From the NCBI GenBank assembly GCA_045631305.1, contig JAZQUM010000105.1, forward strand, positions 1-14,425: a stretch of DNA of 14,425 nucleotides, written 5' to 3'. A program made the translations under genes and the position numbers. Source of the DNA: JAZQUM01 sp045631305. Lineage in GTDB: Bacteria; Bacillota; Clostridia; Oscillospirales; Oscillospiraceae. This document shows, in pieces, positions 5,572-13,054 of the stretch (position 1 is its first letter; every line of letters begins with the position of its first letter). The notes beneath the pieces are model-generated. The model ran no database searches. It saw nothing but the letters and a program-made list of their open reading frames with translations, and was not told the DNA's origin.

Positions 5572-5631
5572 GAATAAGTTAAGGCTAAAATCTCCCGCAA
5601 GGGCTACTTATATGTAAACGAGGGTGCGCTC

Positions 5632-7302
5632 ATGGAAGAAATTCTGCGTCTGAAAAAATCCAATTGCAAAAACTGTTATAAATGTATCCGCCACTGCCCC
5701 GTGAAGGCCATCCGCTTTTCTGCAGGGCAGGCACACGTGGTGGAGGATGAGTGCGTTTTGTGCGGCCAGTGCTTCTCCGTCTGCCCCCAGAACGCCAAGC
5801 AGATCTCCTGCGACATGGAAAAGGTGCGTGTGATGCTGATGGAGGGTTCTCCCGTTTACGCCAGCGTTGCCCCCTCTTTTGCCGCTGCCTTCCCCGGCAT
5901 CGGCATCGATGCGCTGCAGGATGCCCTTCGTGAGCTGGGCTTTGCCGGCGCGGAGGAAACCGCTGTGGGCGCCACCATGGTGAAAACCGAATATGAACGC
6001 ATTTTGCGGGAAGAAGGCCCCGACATTCTGGTCTCCTCCTGCTGCACCAGCGTGAATCTTCTCATGCGAAAGCATTATCCCGATACCCTCTTTGCGCTGG
6101 CTCCCGTGCTCTCCCCCCTGCAGGCACACTGCGCGGATATCCGCCGCCGATTTGACGGCGCCAAGACTGTTTTCATCGGTCCCTGCATTGCCAAAAAGCA
6201 GGAAATGGCAGAGTGTGACACCATTGACGCGGTGCTCTCCTTTGAAGAGCTGCGCGCCTGGCTCAACGAAAAGGGCGTGGAACTCAAGCCCCGCGCCGAT
6301 GAGCGCGCAGGGGGCAAGACCCGCATGTTCCCCACCACCGGCGGCGTGCTGGGCACTATGGAGCGCCTGGAGGACTACACCTACCTTGCCGTGGACGGCA
6401 TGGATAACTGCGCTGCCGTGCTGGAAGAAATTCGCGCGGGCAGTTTGCACCGCTGCTTTATTGAGCTTTCTGCCTGCCAGGGAAGCTGCGCCAACGGCCC
6501 CCTTCTGGGCAATCATCCCGCTACCCCCGCCCGCAACACCGCAGAAATTCTGCGCTATGTGAAAGAAGGGGACTTTAAGGTGGCCCAGCCTGCCAAGGAG
6601 GACTGCGCCCACGCATATCTCCCCATTACCCACTCCGCCCGCATGCCTTTGGATCTGCAGATCGAAAGCATGCTGAACAAAATGGGCAAGAGCAGCGAAG
6701 AAGAGCGTCTCAACTGCGGCTGCTGCGGTTACAACACCTGCCGCGAAAAGGCCATTGCCATCATTCAGGGCAAGGCGGAGCTCTCCATGTGCCTGCCTTA
6801 CATGATGAAAAAGGCAGAGGGCTTCTCCGACACCGTTGTGGATAACTCCCCCAACGGCATTCTGGTGCTCAATGATGACCTGGAAGTGCAGAAAATCAAC
6901 CCCGAAGCCTGCCGCTTGCTGCACGTGAAAAACGAAAAGGACGTGCTGGGCGACGACGTGAGCCGATTGATGGAGCCCGCCATTTTCAAAAAGGTGCGTG
7001 AGAGTGAAAAGCAGATCACCAAGGAGCAGGCATACCTCACTGAATACGGCTTCTATGTGGACCGTACCACCCTTTATAACAGCGAATACCGCCTCTTTAT
7101 CTGCATCCTCCGCGACGTGACAGATGAAATGGTGCAGCAGGAAAAGAAGCTGGAAATGCGCCTGCAGGCTGTGGACATCGCCAACGGCGTTGCTAAAAAG
7201 CAGCTCAAGATCGTGCAGGACATTGCGTCCCTCCTGGGTGAGACCGCTGCCGACACCCTCATTGCCATTGACCGCCTGAAGGAGACTATTTCTGATGATT
7301 GA
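5632..7302 (+). CDS. Sensory-type (group C-like) FeFe-hydrogenase protein with PAS domain
   Basis: The 556-residue protein begins with a two-cluster ferredoxin domain (Cys12/15/18/22 and Cys41/44/47/51). An H-cluster domain follows, with all four cluster cysteines in place: SSCCTSV (Cys137-138), GPCIAKKQE (Cys185) and ELSACQGSC (Cys282, Cys286). Next is a 4Fe-4S FeS domain (Cys362/365/370/387) and a PAS domain at about 405-500, ending in a helical tail. Catalytic enzymes have TSCCPxW, MPCxxKxxE and FMACxxGC; the Met-to-Gly and Met-to-Ser changes seen here, plus the PAS domain and the phosphatase neighbour, fit the HydS-like sensory group. It likely senses hydrogen or redox state in the cytoplasm and signals to its partner. 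The H-cluster needs HydE, HydF and HydG, which are not in this window. The end overlaps the next start by 8 bases, suggesting coupled translation. Confidence 0.9.
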   Translation: MEEILRLKKSNCKNCYKCIRHCPVKAIRFSAGQAHVVEDECVLCGQCFSVCPQNAKQISCDMEKVRVMLMEGSPVYASVAPSFAAAFPGIGIDALQDALRELGFAGAEETAVGATMVKTEYERILREEGPDILVSSCCTSVNLLMRKHYPDTLFALAPVLSPLQAHCADIRRRFDGAKTVFIGPCIAKKQEMAECDTIDAVLSFEELRAWLNEKGVELKPRADERAGGKTRMFPTTGGVLGTMERLEDYTYLAVDGMDNCAAVLEEIRAGSLHRCFIELSACQGSCANGPLLGNHPATPARNTAEILRYVKEGDFKVAQPAKEDCAHAYLPITHSARMPLDLQIESMLNKMGKSSEEERLNCGCCGYNTCREKAIAIIQGKAELSMCLPYMMKKAEGFSDTVVDNSPNGILVLNDDLEVQKINPEACRLLHVKNEKDVLGDDVSRLMEPAIFKKVRESEKQITKEQAYLTEYGFYVDRTTLYNSEYRLFICILRDVTDEMVQQEKKLEMRLQAVDIANGVAKKQLKIVQDIASLLGETAADTLIAIDRLKETISDD

Positions 7303-8473
7303 AAGTCTTTATGCTGATATTGGCTACCAGAGCCTGACCAAGGCCGGCGAGATCGTTTGCGGTGACCACGTGGAAAAGATCGAGCAGGCCGACGGGTCTA
7401 TCGTACTGGTGCTGGCAGACGGATTGGGCAGCGGGGTGAAGGCCTGCATCCTTTCCACCCTGACTTCCACCATCCTCTCCCGCATGATGGCGGAGAATCT
7501 GCCGGTTTCCGAGTGTGTGCAGGCCATTGCCGAGGCGCTGCCGGTTTGCTCCGTGCGCCAGCTGGCTTATTCCACCTTTACGGTGATCAAGATCACCCCC
7601 AACGGCATGGCCATCATCGTGCAGTACGACAACCCCGGCATCGTGATGATCCGCGACGGCAAGGAAGTGCCCATTCCCTTTACCCACATCACCATTGACG
7701 GCAAGCTGATCGAGTCTGCCGCTGTGCGGCTGAAAAAGGGCGACGTGCTCATGACCTTCAGCGACGGGGCGGAAAACGCGGGCGTTGCCCCCGGCAAGAG
7801 CTATGAGTTCAAGTGGGGCAGAGACGATATTGTGGAATACATGGAGCCGCTGTCTCTTGCGGGTTACTCGGCTAAAACCTTGAACACCATTTTCCTCAAC
7901 GAGTGCCTGGAGCGCTATCACGGCGCCCCGGGGGACGACACCACCGCCCTCACGGTGCATATGCGCACCCGCGAGCAGGTGAATCTGGTGTTTGGTCCGC
8001 CTGCCAACGTGGAGGACAACGAAAAAATGATGTCCCTTTTCTTCTCCAAGGGCGGCAAACACATCGTTTGCGGCGGCACCACCGCCCGCATTGCAGCCGA
8101 CTATCTGGGCAAGGCCCTGATTCCCGGAGAGAAAAAAGAGGAGGATATCCCTCCCACCAGCACCATTGAGGGGGTAGATCTCGTTACCGAGGGCATCATC
8201 ACCATCGACCGCGTGCTGACTTACGCCAAGGATTTTCTGGCGGACAACGAGTCTTTTGAGCAGTGGTGCTATAAGCGGGACGGCGCGTCCCTCATTGCGC
8301 GGATGCTTTTTGAAGAGGCCACCGATGTGAATCTCTTCGTGGGCCGCGCGGTGAACCCCGCCCATCAGAACCCCGAGCTGCCCATCAACTTCAGCGTGAA
8401 GATGCAGCTGGTGCGTGAGCTGGCGGAAAGCCTGGAAGAAATGGGCAAAAAAGTCCGCGTGACGTATTTTTAA
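7295..8473 (+). CDS. SpoIIE-family PP2C serine/threonine phosphatase
   Basis: This 392-residue protein has the metal-binding acidic motifs of the SpoIIE/PP2C fold: Asp24 in CGDH, Asp42 in LADGLGSG, Asp157 in FSDGAEN and Asp214-215 in PGDDTTALT. Residues about 1-225 are the phosphatase domain. Residues 226-392 form a further conserved-looking domain (GGTTARIAADYLG, LFVGRAVNP) that I do not recognise by name. Such phosphatases usually remove phosphate from Ser/Thr of anti-sigma antagonists (STAS proteins) or kinase targets; neither a STAS protein nor a kinase lies in this window. The start overlaps the sensor gene's end by 8 bases, so the two are almost certainly translated together and act as sensor and effector. 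Confidence 0.88.
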   Translation: MIESLYADIGYQSLTKAGEIVCGDHVEKIEQADGSIVLVLADGLGSGVKACILSTLTSTILSRMMAENLPVSECVQAIAEALPVCSVRQLAYSTFTVIKITPNGMAIIVQYDNPGIVMIRDGKEVPIPFTHITIDGKLIESAAVRLKKGDVLMTFSDGAENAGVAPGKSYEFKWGRDDIVEYMEPLSLAGYSAKTLNTIFLNECLERYHGAPGDDTTALTVHMRTREQVNLVFGPPANVEDNEKMMSLFFSKGGKHIVCGGTTARIAADYLGKALIPGEKKEEDIPPTSTIEGVDLVTEGIITIDRVLTYAKDFLADNESFEQWCYKRDGASLIARMLFEEATDVNLFVGRAVNPAHQNPELPINFSVKMQLVRELAESLEEMGKKVRVTYF

Positions 8474-8494
8474 GCGAGACCAAAAGGAGAATTT

Positions 8495-10528
8495 ATGAAA
8501 AGAGTTTTGAGCCTGTTGTTGGCTTTGGTTATGATGCTTTCCATGCTTCCCGTTGCTGCGGCGGCAGAGAAGGTTGAGGCAGCAGAAGCTGCGGAGGCAC
8601 TTTTTGCGCTGGGCCTTTTCAAGGGGACCGGTACCAATGAAGACGGGACGCCCATTTTTGATCTGCAGAAGACGCCCACCCGCAATCAGGCGGTGATCAT
8701 GCTGGTGCGTCTTTTGGGTAAGGAAGAGGAAGCTTTGGCGGGCAACTGGGAACTCCCCTTTACCGATGTTGCCAAGGGGTCTACCTCGTATGCCTACATC
8801 GGCTACGCCTATGCCAACGGCCTTACCAACGGCACTTCTGCCACCACCTACAGCGGCTCCAATCCCATCCGCGCCAATCAGTACATCACCTTTGTGCTGC
8901 GTGCGCTGGGCTATGTGTCCGGTGAAGACTTCAAGGTGAGCACTGCCTGGGAGCTTTCCGATGCCATCGGGCTTACGAAGGGAGAGTACAACGCGGCAAA
9001 CGCCGGTAAATTCCTGCGCGCCGATGTTGCTTTGATCTCCAAAAACGCCCTCTCTGTGAACTATAAAGGAAGTTCGCAGGTGCTGCTGGAGCGGGTGAGA
9101 GAGGAAACGGAAGCTACCATTGATTTTGCTGCTATGCTGGAAGAGGCCTCCCAGAACCACAAGGAGATGTTTGATAACCGTGCCGTGGCGGAAGATTTCC
9201 AGAGCTATCTTAAAGAAGACACTGCCGCAGCCAACCTTTTGACTGCCGCCGAGGTGGAAATTTTGCTGGACCATTCCCGCGCCCGCCCTGCTACCATTAC
9301 CTATCAGCAGGCGGCTTACGATGTGGACGTGCTGTTCCGCGCTTTTAAATCGGCTTACGGCGCTTACTATTACTTCGGCGAGGCTGCTTTTGATGAAGCA
9401 AAAGCGGAAGTGATGGCCTGGCTCAAGGGGAAAACCACCATTCGGGTGGAGGAATTTGAAAGCGCACTGGCAAAAGCTTTTGATTTCTTGCGGGATGCCC
9501 ACAGCTATGTGGCAAAGCGCAAGGTGGAAACAGACATTCGCTATGAATACTATTACTGCCTCAACCAGCACTATGCGCTGGATCAGGCGGGATACTACAA
9601 ATACATCAACGGGGAGAAATGGTATGTGGACGCATTCAGCGATGCCCGGGTTACCATGGAGCCCAGTTTGACGGCGGCAGGGGAACTGGTTTATGCACCC
9701 GTTTTGTTCTGCACGGCCAGCACTATGAAAAATAGTTCCGTTACGCTGAAAAATGCTGCAGGCAAGACCCAGAGCCAGGCTTTGAGCTGGAAGCTCAGTG
9801 TGGCTTACGGTGACTACTGCCGCACACCTGAATTTGAACTTCTGGAAGAGCAGGGCATTGCCTATATTTCCATTCGCAATTTCGACCACCAGTATGAAAA
9901 GGGTGAACTGGCAGATTTCGTGGCCAGCGGCACGGCGGTGAAAGATGCCAAAGCGGTGATTTTTGACATCCGCGCCAACGGCGGCGGTGGTGACATTTTC
10001 GGCCGCGACTGGGTGCAGAACTTCACAGGAAAGCGCCCGGAAATCACAGAGTGTTTTGCGCAGCGTTACAGTCCCCTTTTCGCGGCGGCATGGGAGAAGC
10101 GAGGGTTCCCCGTGGATGAAGGCGTGGAAATGGGCACCTACAGAGCCAACTATATCCTTGCAAAGCAGATCGCAAATGACATCCCCGTTATCGTGCTGGT
10201 GGATGACAAGTGCGGCTCTGCCGGAGAATCCATGCTGAACTTCCTGCGTGGCATGGATAATGTGCTGGTGATTGGCAGCAACTCTGCCGGTTTCCAGCTG
10301 GGGGGCAACACCATTGCCATCCGCTTGCCCAATTCCAATTTGCATTCTGAAGTGGGCTCTGCGCTGCAGTTTGCCTTCACCTCCGAAAATGTGGACTTCA
10401 AGGGTTATGAGCCCGACGTTTGGTGTAATCCTGAAATTGCTTTGGAGGCAGCTTTGAACATGCTGCTGCGCTACGAGGTGGCAGATGCTTCCACCTGGTC
10501 TGCGCTGCGCTCGGTGCTGGCAAAATAA
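8495..10528 (+). CDS. Secreted SLH protein with S41-type peptidase domain
   Basis: The 677-residue protein has a signal peptide (MKRVLSLLLA...VAAAAE), SLH repeats over about residues 30-200, a helical region, and an S41 (tail-specific/tricorn-like) peptidase domain. DAHSYV (His336) matches the His motif of the tricorn-like branch. FDIRANGGGG and CGSAGES (nucleophile candidate Ser575) mark the core, and GSNSAGFQLGG follows where CtpA enzymes carry their catalytic Lys. No Lys is present there, so a Ser-His mechanism as in tricorn relatives, or loss of activity, is possible. No clear PDZ domain is seen. It starts 21 bases after the phosphatase stop, with AAGGAG before the ATG, so it is likely the third gene of the sensor operon. 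Substrates are probably peptides or proteins outside the cell. Confidence 0.85.
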   Translation: MKRVLSLLLALVMMLSMLPVAAAAEKVEAAEAAEALFALGLFKGTGTNEDGTPIFDLQKTPTRNQAVIMLVRLLGKEEEALAGNWELPFTDVAKGSTSYAYIGYAYANGLTNGTSATTYSGSNPIRANQYITFVLRALGYVSGEDFKVSTAWELSDAIGLTKGEYNAANAGKFLRADVALISKNALSVNYKGSSQVLLERVREETEATIDFAAMLEEASQNHKEMFDNRAVAEDFQSYLKEDTAAANLLTAAEVEILLDHSRARPATITYQQAAYDVDVLFRAFKSAYGAYYYFGEAAFDEAKAEVMAWLKGKTTIRVEEFESALAKAFDFLRDAHSYVAKRKVETDIRYEYYYCLNQHYALDQAGYYKYINGEKWYVDAFSDARVTMEPSLTAAGELVYAPVLFCTASTMKNSSVTLKNAAGKTQSQALSWKLSVAYGDYCRTPEFELLEEQGIAYISIRNFDHQYEKGELADFVASGTAVKDAKAVIFDIRANGGGGDIFGRDWVQNFTGKRPEITECFAQRYSPLFAAAWEKRGFPVDEGVEMGTYRANYILAKQIANDIPVIVLVDDKCGSAGESMLNFLRGMDNVLVIGSNSAGFQLGGNTIAIRLPNSNLHSEVGSALQFAFTSENVDFKGYEPDVWCNPEIALEAALNMLLRYEVADASTWSALRSVLAK

Positions 10529-10538
10529 CTGTTCCAAC

Positions 10539-10575
10539 AAGAAAAGCACCGTCTTCGGACGGTGCTTTTCTTTTT
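10539..10575. terminator. Bidirectional terminator between converging SLH genes
   Basis: AAGAAAAGCACCGTC and GACGGTGCTTTTCTT form a perfect 15-pair stem with a TTCG loop. T-rich sequence follows on the forward strand (CTTTTT) and on the reverse strand, serving the gene at 8495 and the reverse gene ending at 10579. Confidence 0.9.
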
Positions 10576-10578
10576 GCT

Positions 10579-11850
10579 TTATTTGAAGTAATAGACGCCG
10601 CCGGGGGTGAGTTCACCCAAAAGCTCGCTGACAGTCACCAGCTGGTAGCCTTGGGCGATGAGATCGGGGATGAGGCGGGCCATGGCGTCCACGGTGGATG
10701 TATAAAGATCGTGGCAGAGGATGATGTCCCCATTATCTGCCTCTTTCATAATGGCTTCGTAGATCGCATCGGCATCTCTGGTCTTCCAATCTTCGGGGTC
10801 TTCGTTCCAGTTGATAAAGGAGATGCCAAGTTCTGCGGCGGCGGCCTTCACGGCATCGTTGGTGGAACCGTAAGGCGGGCGCATGATGTTGGTCTCCACA
10901 CCCGTGATAGCATAGATCTTGGCGCGGGTAGTTTCAAACTGAGCGGTAAGAGCGTCGCCTTTAAGCTTGGTCAGGAGGCTATGGTCCCAGCTGTGGCTGC
11001 CGATTTCGTGGCCGTCTTTGGCCATGCGGCGCAGCACTGCGGGACGGGTATCCAACACATTGCCCACCACGAAGAAGGTGGCCTTGGCGTCGTTGGCATC
11101 AAGGATATCCAGAAGGCGGGCGGTCTGAGGGCTGGGGCCATCGTCAAAGGTCAGCGCCAGCATGGGTTTTTCGGGGTCAATGGCGGGGACGACGGCTTTT
11201 TCCTGTGCGGCAGCATACTGCTGGGCGGTGAAAACGCCCTCGGCCATCAGCTTATCTGCAAGGGTGGTTTCTTCACCCTTCAGCAGCTGGCTCATGGCGC
11301 TCATGCTGACTTCCGCAACGTCTGCGCGGATGAAATAGGGCGCGTTGGCGGCATTGTGCTCACCGTGGGTAAGGCCGATGGCATCGGAAAATTCCCATGC
11401 GGTGGAAACGGTGAAGTCCTCACCGGAGGTGTAACCCATAGCGCGGAGGACGAAAGTGATGTACTGGTTGGCACGGATGGGGTTAGTGCCGCTGAAGGTG
11501 GTGTCGGAAGTGCCGTTGGTAAGACCATTGGCATAGGCATAGCCGATATAGGCATAGGGGATGGAGTCCTGCTCCACATCGGTGAAGGGGAGCTCCCATG
11601 TGCCGGAGAGCGCCTCTTCTTCCTTGCCAAGGAGGCGCACCAGCATGATCACCGCCTGGTTGCGGGTGGGGGTTTTGTCCAGATCGAAAATGGGGGTGCC
11701 ATCAGCATTGGTGCCGGTGCCTTTGAAGAGGCCCAGCTCGTAAAGAGCGTCGGCAGCGTGAGTGGCCTTTGTGCTTGCGGCGGAGGCGGAGGGAAGGAGC
11801 GCAAGCATGATGATCAGTGTCAGAAAAAGACACATGCATTTCTTTTTCAT
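10579..11850 (-). CDS. Secreted SLH protein with polysaccharide deacetylase (NodB/CE4) domain
   Basis: The 423-residue protein has a signal peptide (MKKKCMCLFL...PSASAAS), three SLH repeats, the hinge LADKLMAEGVFTAQQY and a complete carbohydrate esterase 4 domain from about residue 230. The five expected motifs are visible: TFDDG (Asp236, Asp237), HSWDH (His286, His290, metal ligands), RPPYG (Arg324), NEDPEDW and ILCHD. These enzymes remove N-acetyl groups from peptidoglycan, chitin-like or other wall sugars; wall anchoring by SLH suggests peptidoglycan or surface polysaccharide as substrate. It is the only SLH gene in the window on the reverse strand, diverging from the gene at 12011 with its own promoter. 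GAGGAG lies before the ATG. Confidence 0.92.
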   Translation of the reverse strand: MKKKCMCLFLTLIIMLALLPSASAASTKATHAADALYELGLFKGTGTNADGTPIFDLDKTPTRNQAVIMLVRLLGKEEEALSGTWELPFTDVEQDSIPYAYIGYAYANGLTNGTSDTTFSGTNPIRANQYITFVLRAMGYTSGEDFTVSTAWEFSDAIGLTHGEHNAANAPYFIRADVAEVSMSAMSQLLKGEETTLADKLMAEGVFTAQQYAAAQEKAVVPAIDPEKPMLALTFDDGPSPQTARLLDILDANDAKATFFVVGNVLDTRPAVLRRMAKDGHEIGSHSWDHSLLTKLKGDALTAQFETTRAKIYAITGVETNIMRPPYGSTNDAVKAAAAELGISFINWNEDPEDWKTRDADAIYEAIMKEADNGDIILCHDLYTSTVDAMARLIPDLIAQGYQLVTVSELLGELTPGGVYYFK

Positions 11851-11885
11851 GGGGTATCTCCTCGGGAAAAGTTTTCGCCGTCACC

Positions 11886-11913
11886 ATTATAAAGATTTGG
11901 ACGAAAAAGGCAA
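11886..11913 (-). promoter_or_regulatory. Promoter for the SLH-deacetylase gene
   Basis: On the reverse strand TTGCCT (11908-11913) and a consensus TATAAT (11886-11891) are 16 bases apart, with the ATG about 35 bases further on. Confidence 0.7.
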
Positions 11914-11951
11914 TGGTTTGACGAAAAAATTTGCTTCTTCCCGCACCTTGG

Positions 11952-11980
11952 GTGACAAGGGTTGGCAAATGTGCTACCAT
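11952..11980 (+). promoter_or_regulatory. Promoter for the three-gene SLH operon
   Basis: GTGACA (11952-11957) and TACCAT (11975-11980) are 17 bases apart, with TGC before the -10. It is the forward half of the divergent promoter region 11851-12010. It lacks the 105-base leader and the CATTTCAAATG palindrome of the first two SLH genes. Confidence 0.6.
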
Positions 11981-12010
11981 GGGAGCGACACCATGATGGG
12001 AGGTTTTCTG

Positions 12011-13042
12011 ATGAAAAAACTTTTGGGTTTGCTTTTGGCATTTCTTATGGTTTTGAGCATGATGCCCTCGGCGGCGGCCTCTGCCACGGCCGATGCCAGC
12101 CGTTCGGCGCAGGCGCTCTATGACCTTGGCCTTTTTAAGGGAACGGGCACGCGACCCGACGGAATTCCTCTCTTTGATTTGGATACTGCGCCTACCCGCA
12201 ACCAGGCGGTGATCATGCTGGTGCGCCTCCTTGGCAAGGAAGAGGAAGCTTTGGCCGGGGACTGGGACTTGCCCTTTACCGATGTTGCCAAGGGTTCTAC
12301 TTCTTACTATTACATTGGCTACGCTTACGCCAACGGCCTTACCAACGGCACGTCTGCCACCACCTACAGCGGAAAGAATCCCATTCGCGCCAACCAGTAC
12401 ATCACTTTCGTGCTCCGTGCTATGGGTTATGTGTCCGGTGAAGATTTCAAGGTGAGTACAGCCTGGGAACTTTCCGACAAATTGGGCATTACTGACGGAC
12501 GCTACAATGAACACACCGCCACCGATTTCTCCCGCGGGGATGTGGCAAACATCAGCATGGACGCGCTTTCCGGCGTGCAGAAGGGCAGCGATGAAACGCT
12601 GGCCCAAAAGCTGATGGCGGAAGCGGTATTCACCCCTGCGGCCTATGAGCAGGTGATGAAGGACATGACCCCGCCTGCTGCAAATCCCGCGCCCAGCTAT
12701 CTTGAGACTGCTTTTGGCAACCAGGCGCTGCACGATTTCCTCATGAGCATGGACCCTGACGAGGTGGTGCTGCGGCAGGAAGGCCGCCACGACCTTTATG
12801 TGTTCAACGGCGTTTTCATTGAAAGTCAGCTGCGAAAGGTGATCTCCGGCATGTTCAGCTCCTTCAGCGTGCAGGAAAACCACATGAAGCTGGCAAAGCC
12901 CCCTATGGTGGGCACCCGTGTGGAGTGCATTTATAATCCCGGCAGCGGCTGCCACATCAATATCCACACCTTCACCAAGCAGGGCGATTTTTACGAAACC
13001 ACCTACGGCATGCGTTTTGATGACCCTGTGAATCCCGATTAA
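12011..13042 (+). CDS. Secreted SLH protein with unrecognised C-terminal domain, paralogue 1
   Basis: The 343-residue protein has a signal peptide (MKKLLGLLLAFLM...SAAASA), three SLH repeats (PTRNQA, PIRANQ, FSRGDVA) and the hinge LAQKLMAEAVFTPAAYEQ. A Pro/Ala linker (about 221-228) leads into a domain of about 110 residues (229-338). That domain contains TAFG....H, MSMDPDEV, VGTRVECI and HTFTKQGDF, all of which reappear in the next gene. I recognise no family or catalytic motif. The ATG at 12011 is chosen over the far upstream in-frame start because it follows GGGAGG by 7 bases and begins the signal peptide. It is first of three genes with gaps of 12-14 bases. Confidence 0.8.
   Translation: MKKLLGLLLAFLMVLSMMPSAAASATADASRSAQALYDLGLFKGTGTRPDGIPLFDLDTAPTRNQAVIMLVRLLGKEEEALAGDWDLPFTDVAKGSTSYYYIGYAYANGLTNGTSATTYSGKNPIRANQYITFVLRAMGYVSGEDFKVSTAWELSDKLGITDGRYNEHTATDFSRGDVANISMDALSGVQKGSDETLAQKLMAEAVFTPAAYEQVMKDMTPPAANPAPSYLETAFGNQALHDFLMSMDPDEVVLRQEGRHDLYVFNGVFIESQLRKVISGMFSSFSVQENHMKLAKPPMVGTRVECIYNPGSGCHINIHTFTKQGDFYETTYGMRFDDPVNPD
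12263..12344 (+). repeat. 82-base identical block in SLH repeat 2, copy 1
   Basis: Identical to 14344-14425, the last base of the window, so the identity may run further. It codes for the WDLPFTDV...YAYANGL segment of the SLH module. Other SLH genes here code nearly the same residues with many silent differences. Confidence 0.9.
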
Positions 13043-13054
13043 GGAGGATTGCAT

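Noticed and set aside
5572..5631. Riboswitch in the leader of the hydrogenase operon
   Set aside because: The leader is about 60 bases with only a very short hairpin; no known riboswitch core is visible.
5608..6924. Reverse-strand open frame of 438 codons opposite the hydrogenase sensor gene
   Set aside because: The forward gene has clear cluster motifs throughout; the reverse product is His/Gly/Ala-rich with no domain.
7286..10549. Reverse-strand open frame of 1087 codons opposite the phosphatase and SLH-S41 genes
   Set aside because: It has no ribosome site or recognisable domain and is fully antisense to two well-supported genes. Similar antisense frames lie opposite every SLH module, which shows they follow from codon use on the real strand.
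10651..11892. Forward open frame of 413 codons opposite the deacetylase gene
   Set aside because: The reverse-strand gene has signal peptide, SLH repeats and all five CE4 motifs; the forward frame shows none and runs through the divergent promoter region.
11702..13054. Reverse-strand open frame of 450 codons opposite the gene at 12011
   Set aside because: Antisense to a supported SLH gene and across two promoters, with no ribosome site and no domain.
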